NCBI GenBank assembly: GCA_041300525.1
Contig: JBGLNJ010000001.1
Location: 620,001 to 684,000, forward strand
Reading direction: 5' to 3'
DNA from: JBGLNJ01 sp041300525
GTDB taxonomy: Bacteria > Chloroflexota > Anaerolineae > Fen-1058
DNA length: 64,000 nucleotides
The notes under the pieces: generated by a model
Database searches by the model: none
Seen by the model: only the letters and a program-made list of their open reading frames with translations
Told to the model about the DNA's origin: nothing
Made by a program: the position numbers and the translations under genes
Part shown: in pieces, positions 26,275-34,888 of the stretch
How positions within the stretch are numbered: the stretch's first letter is position 1
Layout of the letters: each line of letters begins with the position of its first letter

Positions 26275-26997
26275 CTAGTATACCATATCACCGCGAACAA
26301 AGGCGGCGGTGCGAGGATCGGACGGGGAATCGAAAAACGCGGACGTATCAGCTACTTCGACTAATCGGCCCGACAGCATCAGCCCGACGCGGTGAGCCAG
26401 CCGCCGCGCCTGGAACACATTATGCGTCACCAGAATGACCGTCGTGCCGTACTCGCGGTTGTGTTGCCGCACGATTTCTTCGATCAGGCCGACGTTGTAG
26501 GGATCGAGGTTGGCCGTTGGCTCGTCGAGCAGCAGGACGGCAGGGTCAATCACCAGCGCGCGGGCCAGCGCCACACGCTGCATCTCACCGCCCGAAAGTT
26601 TGTGCGCGGGCGATTTCGCCAGCGTTAAAAGACCGACGCGCGAAAGGATGTCGCTCACGCGACCATTCACGCGCCAGCCACGCAAGTGCAATCCGTAGGC
26701 CACATTCTCACGGACAGTGGAGCGCAGGAGCACGGGGCGCTGAAAGACGGTCGTCACCTGGCGGCGCACGTCGAGCGGCGCGCTGCCATCAAGCGTTTGT
26801 CCTTCATAGGCCAGCGTTCCTGACGTGGGCGATTCGAGAAAATTCAACAGGCGCAGCAAGCTGGACTTGCCCGCGCCGCTCGGTCCGACGAGCGCCAACA
26901 CCTCGCCGCGCCGGACCTCTAACTGCCCAATGTCCACGACGACCCGTTCGCCATAAGCTTTGCGCAAATTCTCAAGCCGATAAATCGCGTCACCCAT
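26275..26997 (-). CDS. tupC: Tungstate ABC transporter ATP-binding protein
   Basis: The 240-residue ABC ATPase has Walker A GPSGAGKSS, Q-loop VFQRPVLL, signature LSGGEMQRVALARAL, Walker B LLLDEPTANLD and H-loop VTHN. The short domain and its place next to TupB- and TupA-like genes on the same strand support a tungstate/oxyanion importer. It could also serve the orphan ModB-like permease at 29.2-30.0 kb, which has no ATPase of its own here. Confidence 0.85.
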   Translation of the reverse strand: MGDAIYRLENLRKAYGERVVVDIGQLEVRRGEVLALVGPSGAGKSSLLRLLNFLESPTSGTLAYEGQTLDGSAPLDVRRQVTTVFQRPVLLRSTVRENVAYGLHLRGWRVNGRVSDILSRVGLLTLAKSPAHKLSGGEMQRVALARALVIDPAVLLLDEPTANLDPYNVGLIEEIVRQHNREYGTTVILVTHNVFQARRLAHRVGLMLSGRLVEVADTSAFFDSPSDPRTAAFVRGDMVY

Positions 26998-27038
26998 TCG
27001 TCGTTCGTCCCTTCGCTTTGCTCAGGGCAGGCTCTTTG

Positions 27039-27737
27039 TCACTCGACATTCGTCATTCCCTGCAAGCGCAACATGGCGACGTTGGCGAGGAACGCCAGCG
27101 CCAGCAGGATGATGCCCAACGCCAGCGCCAGACTGAATTCGCCTGTGCGCGTGTTGAGCACGATGGCGGTGGTGAGCACACGCGTCTTGCCTTCAATGTT
27201 GCCGCCCACCAGCATCACCGCGCCGACTTCGGAGATGACGCCGCCGAACGCCGCGACGATAGCCGCCACGACGCCGATGCGCGCTTCCTTCAACACGGCC
27301 CACACTTCCTGCACGCGGGTCGCGCCCAACGAGCGCACCTGCAAGCGCAGCGCCGGGTCAACGCTTTGCACCGCCGTCATCGTCAACCCGGACACGAGCG
27401 GAAACGCGATGATGACTTGCGCCGCGATCATGGCGCTCGGCGTGAACAGCCAGCCGAGCACGCCCAGCGGCCCGCTGCGCGAAAGCATCAGGTAGACAAA
27501 GAGTCCCACGACGACAGGCGGCAGGCCCATGCCTGTATAGAGCAGCGCCGTGATCAGCCCGCGCGCCCGCACGCGCGCCAGTCCCAGCGCCGCGCCCACC
27601 GGCACGCCGACGAGCGTGCTGATCGCCAGCGCCAGTCCCGACACGCGCAGCGTGAGCAGGATGATCTCCATCAGCGCGGGATCGGCGGATAGGATAAGGC
27701 GGACGGCTTGCGCCAGTCCACGTGTCAGGTCGTCCAA
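27039..27737 (-). CDS. tupB: Tungstate ABC transporter permease
   Basis: A five- to six-helix permease of the TupB type: EIILLTLRVSGLALAISTLVGVPVG, LLYTGMGLPPVVVGLFVYLML, FPLVSGLTMTAVQSVDP and the EAA-like loop LRLQVRSLGATRVQEVWAVLKEARIG. The frame opens at 27803, but the first 20 codons lie in a palindromic repeat. A TTG at 27737 with GGAAA upstream gives the family-typical start (DLTRGLAQAVRLIL). The start codon is the main uncertainty. Confidence 0.85.
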   Translation of the reverse strand: MDDLTRGLAQAVRLILSADPALMEIILLTLRVSGLALAISTLVGVPVGAALGLARVRARGLITALLYTGMGLPPVVVGLFVYLMLSRSGPLGVLGWLFTPSAMIAAQVIIAFPLVSGLTMTAVQSVDPALRLQVRSLGATRVQEVWAVLKEARIGVVAAIVAAFGGVISEVGAVMLVGGNIEGKTRVLTTAIVLNTRTGEFSLALALGIILLALAFLANVAMLRLQGMTNVE

Positions 27738-27764
27738 TGCGTGTTTTCCGTTAGAAATAGACTT

Positions 27765-27796
27765 CAGACCTCCGAGGCCAAGTCCTCGGAGGTCTG
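27765..27796. repeat. CAGACCTCCGAGG palindrome between tupA and tupB
   Basis: A perfect 13-bp inverted repeat (27765-27777 and 27784-27796) with a 6-nt loop. It may work as a processing or attenuation hairpin between binding-protein and permease genes, as REP-type elements do. There is no T-run. Confidence 0.65.
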
Positions 27797-27858
27797 ACGA
27801 CATTTTACCCCAATTTCAGGCTTAGCGCACAACAACGACAACCCTTGCCGGGGTATGG

Positions 27859-29142
27859 TTACTTGACTTCGATCTTGACCACGTCCTTGACCCATGAGTT
27901 GGATTCCATGCCGGGCATCGCTGCGTGGATTTTGCCTCCATCGCCAAAAGCCATCATGCAGTCGGCGCATTTGCTCACAGCATCCAACGCCACCTCGGCG
28001 GTAAAGCCATCAGACGCGATGAGGACCATCGTTTTTGCGTCGGCCTTGGGCTTGGCCTGGGCCAGCAGCGCGATCAGCTTGACGCCTTCATAGTCCGTCT
28101 TGCCTTTCTTGGGGTGCTCAAGCGTGGCCTTGACGACGCCGATGGCTTTGACGGCTTCCATCGTCAGCTTGAGTTCTTTTTCCACGGCGCCGGTGATGGT
28201 CAGCGCGGCATCGCCGGAAGGCGCTTGGGACTGGGCCTTGTATTCTTTAGAATCGGCGTAGAACAATGGCTGGCCGAACTTGTCCACACCATAGCTGCCG
28301 ATCATCTTTTGCGTGTCTACTGAGGTGATCCACTGAACGAACTTGGCCGCCATGTCACTGTTCACGCCGGGGTGCTTGCCGGGGTCAACAGCCAACACGC
28401 CGTAGGGATTGAGCAGGTTCTTGTCCTTGTTCTCCTGGATGCTATTGCCGCCCAGTACGATGACGAGATTGGACAGCTTGTCTTTCATCGAAAGGTACGT
28501 GCCCCGGTCGGCGAGGGTGTACGCGCCCTTTTCGTTCGAGGTGAGCAGCGTTTCGCCCATGCCCTGACCGAGCGCATTGTACCAGGCCATCTCTTTGGTC
28601 GGCGTGATGCCGGCGGCGGCCCAGAGGCTCAACTCTTTGGTGTTCGTGCCACTCTTGTCACCCCGGCTGGCAAAGGGAGATTGGGTATTGGAGATTGCTT
28701 TGAACGCATCGGTGGCGCTCGACATGCCGCTGACCTTGGCCGGGTCGCTCTTGGGGCCGAGCAGGATGAAATCGTTGTACATCACATCAAAGCGTTCTTT
28801 CGCGTGGCCGTCTTGCACGAATTGGTCTTCTTGCTTGCGCGCGTGGACGAGCAACACGTCGGCGTCGCCTTTCGTGCCGATCTCGATGGCCTGGCCGGTT
28901 CCGACGGCGACCGTGTCCACCTTGCAGTTGTTCTTATTTTGAAAGTCGGGCAGGATGAACGTGAGCAAGCCCGAGTCGGCGGTGCTGGTCGTCGTCGCCA
29001 GGCGCAACGTACAACTAGAGGCGGCTGGCTTGGTGGTGGGTTGAGCGGCAGGCGGTTGCGTTGGCGCCGGCGTGGCCTGTCCGCAGGCCGCCAGCAACAG
29101 GGTGAAAATGGTCAATCCGATGAGCAAGCGGTTGAGTTTCAT
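27859..29142 (-). CDS. tupA: Tungstate-binding lipoprotein fused to a sulfite-oxidase-like domain
   Basis: A lipoprotein signal (LFTLLLAACG) and a short PT-rich linker lead into a TupA domain (LRLATTTSTADSGLL, the oxyanion-binding TTTST motif, then VAVGTGQAIEIG and NDFILLGPKSDP). From about residue 310 a second domain follows (ALTITGAVEKELKLTMEAVKAI, DYEGVKLIALLAQA, TMVLIASDGFTAEVALD, WVKDVVKIEV). It matches the small molybdopterin-oxidoreductase-like fold, also found as a separate ~150-residue protein. A KCADC pair sits in it. TupA is normally about 270 residues; this is 427. It is the first gene of a tupA-tupB-tupC cluster. Confidence 0.85.
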   Translation of the reverse strand: MKLNRLLIGLTIFTLLLAACGQATPAPTQPPAAQPTTKPAASSCTLRLATTTSTADSGLLTFILPDFQNKNNCKVDTVAVGTGQAIEIGTKGDADVLLVHARKQEDQFVQDGHAKERFDVMYNDFILLGPKSDPAKVSGMSSATDAFKAISNTQSPFASRGDKSGTNTKELSLWAAAGITPTKEMAWYNALGQGMGETLLTSNEKGAYTLADRGTYLSMKDKLSNLVIVLGGNSIQENKDKNLLNPYGVLAVDPGKHPGVNSDMAAKFVQWITSVDTQKMIGSYGVDKFGQPLFYADSKEYKAQSQAPSGDAALTITGAVEKELKLTMEAVKAIGVVKATLEHPKKGKTDYEGVKLIALLAQAKPKADAKTMVLIASDGFTAEVALDAVSKCADCMMAFGDGGKIHAAMPGMESNSWVKDVVKIEVK

Positions 29143-29248
29143 CTCTTCTTCTCCTGATTAAGAATGAGTTGCGGTTACGCGATTTTGGGTATACTGCGCA
29201 GAGTCATGCAAGTAGAATTGTGTGTCAGACGATCTCTTTGTTTAGGGC

Positions 29249-29995
29249 CTATTCTTCACCTCCCAGGGTTTCTCGCTTTGGGATCAAGAGTACTTGCAAC
29301 AGAACAAACACAGCCAGTGAGGCCAGGATGAGGATCACGGCCACCGGGCGGGCTGCGTTCAGTCCAAAGCCTGCAAAGCGTTCATAGACCAGGACGGGGA
29401 TGATCTTGGGGTGATAAGCCAGGATGACCACCGCGCCAAACTCGCTGATGCCGCGTCCCCACATCATCACCGCTCCCGCCACGATGCCCCGCCAGGCCAA
29501 CGGCAACGTTACGTAGAAGAAAGCCTGCCAACGCGAGGCTCCCATCGTCTGGGCAACTCCCTCCAATTCTGGGTCCACCATGGCAAAAGCTTCCCGCGCT
29601 GTGTTCACCAGGTACGGCAGGCTCACGAACAACATGCCCACCACAATGCCTGGCACATCGTCGGTGAAGCGCAGTCCCGCCGCTCCCAACGCTCGCCCGA
29701 CTGGCGCTTGCCGTCCAAAGACCATCAGCAGGGCAATGCCGGCCGCCGTGTGCGGCACCACGATCGGCAGGTTGACGATGCCTTCCACCCACCGCTTGCC
29801 CGGAAATTCGTGGCGCGCCAGGAGATAAGCCAATGGCACGCCGGTGAGCATGACCAGGGCTGTGGCCCAGGCTGCCGAGTAGAACGTCAACGCAAGCGCT
29901 GACTGGACTTCGCTATCCGCGAGAGTTTCCCAGAGCGCGGTGATCGGCGTTCCGACAAGTGTGCTAAACAAGGGCAGCAGGCTCCTGTGGGGCAT
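29249..29995 (-). CDS. Molybdate/tungstate-type ABC permease, N-terminus cut at a junction
   Basis: The ModB/WtpB-like permease shows GVPLAYLLARHEFPGKRWVEGIVNLPIVVPHTAAGIALLMVFG, the EAA loop ELEGVAQTMGASRWQAFFYVTLPLAWRGIV and WGRGISEFGAVVILAYHP. Homology begins at LLPLFSTLVGTPI, so the first half of helix 1 is missing; on the opposite strand a different gene's remnant starts at the same point (about 29980). Starts at 29995 or 30004 fit equally well, and neither has a strong ribosome site. No matching ATPase or binding protein is next to it; TupC may be shared. Confidence 0.75.
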   Translation of the reverse strand: MPHRSLLPLFSTLVGTPITALWETLADSEVQSALALTFYSAAWATALVMLTGVPLAYLLARHEFPGKRWVEGIVNLPIVVPHTAAGIALLMVFGRQAPVGRALGAAGLRFTDDVPGIVVGMLFVSLPYLVNTAREAFAMVDPELEGVAQTMGASRWQAFFYVTLPLAWRGIVAGAVMMWGRGISEFGAVVILAYHPKIIPVLVYERFAGFGLNAARPVAVILILASLAVFVLLQVLLIPKRETLGGEE

Positions 29996-30160
29996 CGGCC
30001 TCATTTTGTATGGGCTGGGCACTTTTTCCGAAGCCTTTCTCGGCTTGACGTACAGCCCCTTCGTGCTGCGCGTCTGGTACATCACCGGCGCGATGCTCAC
30101 CGCCGCCTGGCTGGGTCACGGCACGCTTTACCTGTTGGCGCGCAAGCGCGGCAATCATGT
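29980..30160 (+). pseudogene. Fragment of a small membrane-protein gene
   Basis: One frame reads RLLWGIGLILYGLGTFSEAF followed by LTYSPFVLRVWYITGAMLTAAWLGHGTLYLLARKRG. This has the look of the N-terminal two helices of a conserved Chloroflexota membrane protein and is far more protein-like than the opposite strand here. It lacks a start codon of its own, because the ModB-like gene begins at the same point, and it degenerates after about 30150. I infer a deletion scar. Confidence 0.5.
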
Positions 30161-30239
30161 TCATCGGTTTCTTGCAGGCAACTGCTCACCAGCCATCGCA
30201 GGCAACCGCCATGCAGCCGGCGCAACCGTGATTTCGGCT

Positions 30240-30268
30240 TTGACGCCCGTCGTCAAACACGGTATACT
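30240..30268 (+). promoter_or_regulatory. Promoter of the MFS transporter gene
   Basis: TTGACG (30240-30245), exactly 17 bp, then TATACT (30263-30268): a near-consensus promoter. The predicted start at about 30275 gives an 85-nt leader that contains the hairpin at 30302-30332. Confidence 0.75.
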
Positions 30269-30301
30269 ACGCACCATAATCTGACACCCGCACGCACAGT
30301 T

Positions 30302-30332
30302 GCCCCAGAAAGTTTTGTCTGGGGCTTTTTTT
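30302..30332 (+). terminator. Attenuator-like terminator in the MFS leader
   Basis: CCCCAGA pairs with TCTGGGG across an ~8-nt loop and is followed by CTTTTTTT. It lies between the promoter and the TTG start codon (30359), so it would end most transcripts early unless something interferes. No obvious leader peptide or known riboswitch core was recognised. Confidence 0.7.
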
Positions 30333-30358
30333 GCGAAAGACGAGCAGGAGCACGAGCA

Positions 30359-31657
30359 TTGACAACCGAGGCGAGTGAGCAAGTGACTGAATTGATTGGG
30401 GAGCGAGCCGAATCGCGCGTCCCCAGAGGCCCGCTGCCACGCCCCAGCCTCCGGCAGACATTTGCGTCGCTCAAGTACCGCAACTATCGCCTGTGGTTCA
30501 CCGGCCAACTGGCGTCGCTGATCGGCACGTGGATGCAGATGACGGCGCAGGGTTTTCTCATTTACCAGTTGACCCATTCACCGGCCTACTTGGGCTATGT
30601 CGGCTTTGCCGCCGGTATTCCCACGTGGCTGTTCATGTTGTATGGCGGCGTGATCTCGGACCGAATGTCGCGCCGCAAGCTGATGCTCATCACGCAAACC
30701 GCAATGATGATCCTGGCCTTCATCCTGGCCGCGCTCACATTCGCAGGTGTGGTCCTGCCGTGGCACATTATCGTGCTGGCATTCCTGCTCGGCATCGCCA
30801 ATGCGTTCGATGCGCCAGCGCGCCAGTCGTTCGTGCTCGAACTGGTGGACCGCGAAGACATGACCAACTCTATCGCGCTCAATTCGACCATGTTCAATTC
30901 TGCGACGGCAGTCGGCCCGGCGGTGGCCGGCGTGACGTACGCGCTGCTCGGCCCGGCGTGGTGTTTTGCGATCAATGGGCTTTCGTTCATCGCCGTTATC
31001 ATCGCTTTGTTGATGATGGACATTGCGCCGCAAGCCACGCGGGCCCGAGCGACTTCGGCGATGGACGATTTGAAGGAAGGGTTACGCTATGCCGCCTCAC
31101 ATTCCGCTATTCGCATACTGATCGTCATGGTGGCGGTGACGAGCTTGTTCGGGCTGGGCTTTGCCACGTTGTTCCCGGCCTGGTCCGTCACCATCCTCGG
31201 CGGCGGCCCGGCCACTAACGGCTATCTTCAATCGGCGCGCGGCATCGGGTCGCTCATCAGCGCATTGATGATCGCCTCGCTGGGACGTTTCAAGTTCAAG
31301 GGCAAACTGTTAATGCTGGGCAGCTTTGTACTTCCCATCCTCCTGCTTGGGTTTGCCGTCGCGCGTTGGCTGCCGTTATCCTTGTTGATGCTGGTCGGCG
31401 TGGGCTGGGGCTTTATGATTCTGCTCAATATGGCCAACGCGCTGGTGCAAACGCTCGTGCCGGATGAATTGCGTGGAAGAGTGATGAGCGTTTACACGCT
31501 CGGCTTTTTCGGCATGATGCCGGTGGGCGCGCTCCTGGCGGGGGCCGTGGCCGAACTCACCAGCGAGCCGATCACGGTTGTCCTGGGCGCGCTCATCACA
31601 CTGGGCTTTGCCGCGTGGCTGTGGCTGCGCGTGCCCCAATTGCGCGCGCTGGAATGA
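30359..31657 (+). CDS. MFS exporter, EntS-like
   Basis: A 432-residue, roughly 12-helix MFS_3-type transporter: YRLWFTGQLASLIGTWMQMTAQGFLIYQLT, GGVISDRMSRRKLMLITQ (motif A), GIANAFDAPARQSFVLELVDREDMTNSIALNS and VPDELRGRVMSVYTLGFFGMMP. The family exports siderophores and other small molecules. Start TTG at 30359 follows CAGGAG by 8 bases. The gene is transcribed from its own promoter through an attenuator-like hairpin, hinting that it responds to a small molecule or antibiotic. The substrate is unknown. Confidence 0.88.
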   Translation: MTTEASEQVTELIGERAESRVPRGPLPRPSLRQTFASLKYRNYRLWFTGQLASLIGTWMQMTAQGFLIYQLTHSPAYLGYVGFAAGIPTWLFMLYGGVISDRMSRRKLMLITQTAMMILAFILAALTFAGVVLPWHIIVLAFLLGIANAFDAPARQSFVLELVDREDMTNSIALNSTMFNSATAVGPAVAGVTYALLGPAWCFAINGLSFIAVIIALLMMDIAPQATRARATSAMDDLKEGLRYAASHSAIRILIVMVAVTSLFGLGFATLFPAWSVTILGGGPATNGYLQSARGIGSLISALMIASLGRFKFKGKLLMLGSFVLPILLLGFAVARWLPLSLLMLVGVGWGFMILLNMANALVQTLVPDELRGRVMSVYTLGFFGMMPVGALLAGAVAELTSEPITVVLGALITLGFAAWLWLRVPQLRALE

Positions 31658-31665
31658 GTTGACAT

Positions 31666-31694
31666 TTGATATTTGAGATTGGATTTGTTATAAT
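31666..31694 (+). promoter_or_regulatory. Sortase promoter
   Basis: TTGATA (31666-31671), 17 bp, TATAAT (31689-31694). The ATG at 31713 gives a very short leader of about 12 nt. Confidence 0.7.
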
Positions 31695-31712
31695 CCACTC
31701 CCAGTGTAAACT

Positions 31713-32726
31713 ATGCCTTTAACTGTTGCCCGACGAATTGCCAATGTGCTCATCTGGGGCGGCCTCGTGCTGATCATTTTTGGTCTCGCCCTGGCCTACC
31801 CCTTTGTGAAGGATGCAATTGAGGCCCAGTCCGATCCCGAGGCCTCGCTGTCTTTCGTCGTCACGCTGCCGCCCGCGCCGACGCAACCTGCCACTGCGCC
31901 GGCCACATCCACATCTGCGCCAACACCCACACCGCAGCCAACCGCGACCGCGCCGCCTACGCCGACACAACCTGCTACTAAACCGCCCACGCGGACGCAA
32001 CCCGCCACGGCGACGATCACATCCACACCCACGCCACCAGCGACCGCATCCGCAACCGCATCCGCGACCGCATCAGCGACCGCATCGTCAGTGCTGGCCT
32101 CTGCCACACCCACCGCAATCACGCCGACCGCCACGGCCACCGTCGCGCCCGCGCCAGCCGTATTGCCCGACGACTCCACGTCCTCCCATAACAGCACAGC
32201 CATTCCACCCGCCGCCACGTCCGCCCCGCCGGCAGCCGGCGACGCGCCCGCAGCCATCGCTGCGCCGAGTCGCATCGCCATTCAGGCCATTCAACTCGAC
32301 GTGCCCGTGGAAACCGTGGGCTGGCATGTCGAGCGAGGCGCCAGCGTGTGGGACGTGCCGGACCGACGCGTGGCCGGCTGGCTCAAAACGTCAGCGCCGG
32401 CCGGACAACCCGGCAATACCGTGCTCGACGGGCACCACAACATCAAAGGCGAGGTCTTTCGGCGATTGGTGGACCTCAAGCCGGGCGACGCGATTGACCT
32501 GTACGCTGGAGAAAAGGTCTATCATTACGCCGTCACCGAAAAGCACATCCTGCCCGACCGTGACCAGCCACTGCAAGTCCGCATCGCCAACGCCCAGTGG
32601 ATTCAACCGACAGCCGACGAGCGATTGACGCTCGTGACGTGCTGGCCGTACACCAACAACACGCACCGGCTCATCATCGTCGCCCGGCCAGCGCCTTCTG
32701 CGTCGGCCCATCAACCCTCGGAGTGA
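31713..32726 (+). CDS. Class D/E-type sortase with long PT-rich stalk
   Basis: An N-terminal membrane helix (VLIWGGLVLIIFGLALAYPF) is followed by about 130 residues of Pro/Thr/Ala-rich linker and a sortase domain: IAIQAIQLDVPVETVGW, NTVLDGHHNIKG (catalytic His), LTLVTCWPYTNNTHRLIIVA (catalytic Cys and Arg). Sortases join surface proteins to cell-envelope acceptors. The stalk contains repeated ATA-SATASATASA units encoded by short direct repeats. No LPxTG-type substrate gene is adjacent, so the substrate is unknown. Confidence 0.88.
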   Translation: MPLTVARRIANVLIWGGLVLIIFGLALAYPFVKDAIEAQSDPEASLSFVVTLPPAPTQPATAPATSTSAPTPTPQPTATAPPTPTQPATKPPTRTQPATATITSTPTPPATASATASATASATASSVLASATPTAITPTATATVAPAPAVLPDDSTSSHNSTAIPPAATSAPPAAGDAPAAIAAPSRIAIQAIQLDVPVETVGWHVERGASVWDVPDRRVAGWLKTSAPAGQPGNTVLDGHHNIKGEVFRRLVDLKPGDAIDLYAGEKVYHYAVTEKHILPDRDQPLQVRIANAQWIQPTADERLTLVTCWPYTNNTHRLIIVARPAPSASAHQPSE

Positions 32727-32779
32727 TGGCTCGGACACCTTCGCAAGAATGAGCAATCACACATCGGAGTGAAACACAC

Positions 32780-33286
32780 ATGAGCATTTTAGATTGGCCG
32801 CTGATTGCGCAGACGAGGCGCAACCACGGGTTGGAGCACGCCACCGTTCACATCCTCGGCGCGCGGTATCCCGGCCTCGGCATCGCGGGGCGCTCCATGC
32901 CAAACGGCATTTATATCTATGGCAATCTGACCGCCGAACAGATTCAATCGGCAGCGGCCGAAGCGCTCGCGCGGCTGCGCGCGGGCGAAAGCCATTTGGT
33001 GATCCACCCCGGCTGCGGGACGAATCTGGTGACCTCCGGGACGCTGGCCGGAGCGGCGGCATTTACGGTGATTAACGTTGGACAGCGGCGCCGCCGCACT
33101 CGCTGGGACACATTGCCTTTGGCAATTTTAGCGGCCACGTTCGCGCTGATCATCGCCCAACCGCTAGGCCCATTTTTCCAGGAGCGCGTCACCACCAGCG
33201 CCGAAATGAGCACGATGGAAATCCTCGGCGTGTGGCGCGCCAATACCGGCGGGCTGCCGGTTCACCGCATTGACACGCGCAGCTAA
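32780..33286 (+). CDS. DUF6391 family protein
   Basis: The 168-residue product shows the family hallmarks: QTRRNHGLEHATVHIL, GRSMPNGIYIYGNL, LVIHPGCGTNLVTSG and a membrane hairpin (LPLAILAATFALIIAQPLGPFFQ). The conserved His and Cys suggest metal binding or catalysis, but no function is known. It is found in Chloroflexota and cyanobacteria. GGAG sits about 10 bases before the ATG. Confidence 0.75.
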   Translation: MSILDWPLIAQTRRNHGLEHATVHILGARYPGLGIAGRSMPNGIYIYGNLTAEQIQSAAAEALARLRAGESHLVIHPGCGTNLVTSGTLAGAAAFTVINVGQRRRRTRWDTLPLAILAATFALIIAQPLGPFFQERVTTSAEMSTMEILGVWRANTGGLPVHRIDTRS

Positions 33287-33289
33287 ATC

Positions 33290-33316
33290 GTAGGGCAAGA
33301 TGCCATCTTGCCCTAC
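33290..33316. repeat. GTAGGGCAAGAT palindrome
   Basis: A perfect 12-bp inverted repeat (33290-33301 and 33305-33316, 3-nt loop) just before holA; same family as 26176-26202. Confidence 0.7.
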
Positions 33317-33326
33317 TGGTCAAACC

Positions 33327-34373
33327 ATGTTCTACATTCTCCACGGCGAAGACGAATTAGCGCGCAGCGACCTTGTGGCCGAGTTCCGCGCCCAGGTCGG
33401 CGACGAGACCGTGCGCGATCTCAACACGACCATCCTCGATGGACGCAAGATCACGCTGGGCGAGTTGCGCCATGCCAGCGATGCGATCCCGTTTCTGGCC
33501 GAAAAGCGCCTCGTCGTCGTCGAGGGATTGTTGACGCGCCTGGCATCCCGGCGCGCCAAAGGCGGGGGAGAAGATGAACCGTCCGGCGCATCCAAAGAAC
33601 TCTTGGCCGGACTGTTGGATTACATTCCGCAAATGCCGGACACGACGCGGCTCGTCTTTGTTGAGCCGCACACACTGCCCGCGGCCAACGCCGTCCTCAA
33701 GCTCGCGCTGCAAACGGACAAGCGCACGGTCAAGGCGTTCCCGCTGCCTGCCAAAGAGAGCATGGCCGCTTGGATTCAAAAGCGCGCCGCCCTGCACGGC
33801 GGCAAGATCACGCCGCCAGCGGCGCTCGCGCTCGTGACCGCCGTGGGCTACGATCCACGCCCGTCCGACCGTGACCGCACGTCCGAACAGGGCAACAAGC
33901 TGCGTCAGCTCGACCAGGAGATTCAGAAACTGCTGGCGCACGCCAATTGGTCGCGCCCGGTCACGCCGGAGGATGTAGCCTTGCTCGTGTCCGAAGCTCG
34001 ACAAGGCGACCTGTTCGGCATGGTGGACGCGCTGGCCGCTGGCAATGGCAAGCGCGCCATCGTCGAGATGCACCGCCTGATAGATCAAGGCAAAGCGCCG
34101 CTGGAGCTGTTCGGGATGATCGTCCGCCAGTTCCGGCTCATGATCGAAATCAAGGAATTGGCCGAGCGGGGAATGACGGGCCAGGCCGTGGCCGAGCGGC
34201 TATCGCTGCACCCCTTCGTGGCGGACAAGACCGGCAAACAGGCGCAGGCATTTTCGATGGAGCAACTGGAAGCCATCTATCGTCGCCTGCTGGAGATGGA
34301 TGTGCAGATCAAAACCGGCCTGACCGAGGACGTGGCGGCGTTGGATCTGCTCGTGGCCGGGTTGACGAAATAA
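33327..34373 (+). CDS. holA: DNA polymerase III subunit delta
   Basis: HolA is the clamp-loader subunit that opens the beta clamp. The 348-residue product has the N-terminal FYILHGEDELARSDLVAEF, then LGELRHASDAIPFLAEKRLVVVEG, VFVEPHTLPAANAVLKLA and the C-terminal helices DLFGMVDALAAGNGKRAIVEMHRLIDQGKAP and RQFRLMIEIKELAERG. The ATG at 33327 is the family-typical start; the frame opens 9 codons earlier inside a palindrome. Confidence 0.92.
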   Translation: MFYILHGEDELARSDLVAEFRAQVGDETVRDLNTTILDGRKITLGELRHASDAIPFLAEKRLVVVEGLLTRLASRRAKGGGEDEPSGASKELLAGLLDYIPQMPDTTRLVFVEPHTLPAANAVLKLALQTDKRTVKAFPLPAKESMAAWIQKRAALHGGKITPPAALALVTAVGYDPRPSDRDRTSEQGNKLRQLDQEIQKLLAHANWSRPVTPEDVALLVSEARQGDLFGMVDALAAGNGKRAIVEMHRLIDQGKAPLELFGMIVRQFRLMIEIKELAERGMTGQAVAERLSLHPFVADKTGKQAQAFSMEQLEAIYRRLLEMDVQIKTGLTEDVAALDLLVAGLTK

Positions 34374-34381
34374 AGGCCTTT

Positions 34382-34828
34382 TCAGACATCCAACCCTCCG
34401 CGGCCAAGCAGCCCCAACGCCAGCGACAACTCGCCACGATGGTGAATCTCGTGTTCGAGCACGTGCCAAACGATCCAACGCAGAGTGAGCGATTCATTGC
34501 GCAATGTGTAGACCGTATCAAGGTGATGCTCGCTGAGGTGGTCGAGCAAGACAATCGTTCGACTCCGCGCGCGATCGAGCACACCCTTGATAGCAGACTT
34601 GGTCGGATAATCTGCGAGTTCATAATCCGCCTCACGATCGAGTTCGCGCTGTACCAGCGTATGTAGCCAAAAATCTTCAGCTTCGGCAATGTGCAACATG
34701 ATCTTGCCGACCGGCCACGCCCCCTTGAAGGGAACAAACAATAGTTCGTCGTCGCCGAATTTGTCAATCGTCGCCAACAGATCGGCGCGGACTTGGTTCC
34801 AATGGGCAAATGTCTCGCTCAGTTTCAT
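34382..34828 (-). CDS. DinB-superfamily protein
   Basis: A 148-residue four-helix-bundle protein (DinB/YfiT-like). The metal-binding His residues are visible as IMLHIAEAEDFWLH and VWHVLEHEIHHRGELSL. The family includes thiol-S-transferases and damage-inducible proteins, and the particular role here is unknown. The ATG at 34828 has AAGGAG 4 bases upstream. The gene is convergent with holA, only 8 bases away. The MITE-like element at 34889-34992 lies just upstream of its promoter region. Confidence 0.88.
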   Translation of the reverse strand: MKLSETFAHWNQVRADLLATIDKFGDDELLFVPFKGAWPVGKIMLHIAEAEDFWLHTLVQRELDREADYELADYPTKSAIKGVLDRARSRTIVLLDHLSEHHLDTVYTLRNESLTLRWIVWHVLEHEIHHRGELSLALGLLGRGGLDV

Positions 34829-34888
34829 TGTACTCCTTGCCGATAGGCTCCCGCAAGAACCGTTATCTCTGCTGTCACTACCGAACAC

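Noticed and set aside
26517..27692. A 391-codon plus-strand frame across tupC/tupB
   Set aside because: It is antisense to two clear ABC genes and rich in Arg/His/Gln, as expected for a shadow frame.
31860..32200. Short repeats (CATCCGCAACCG-type) that could suggest a CRISPR or VNTR locus
   Set aside because: They encode the Pro/Thr/Ala stalk of the sortase in frame; units are too short and have no spacers.
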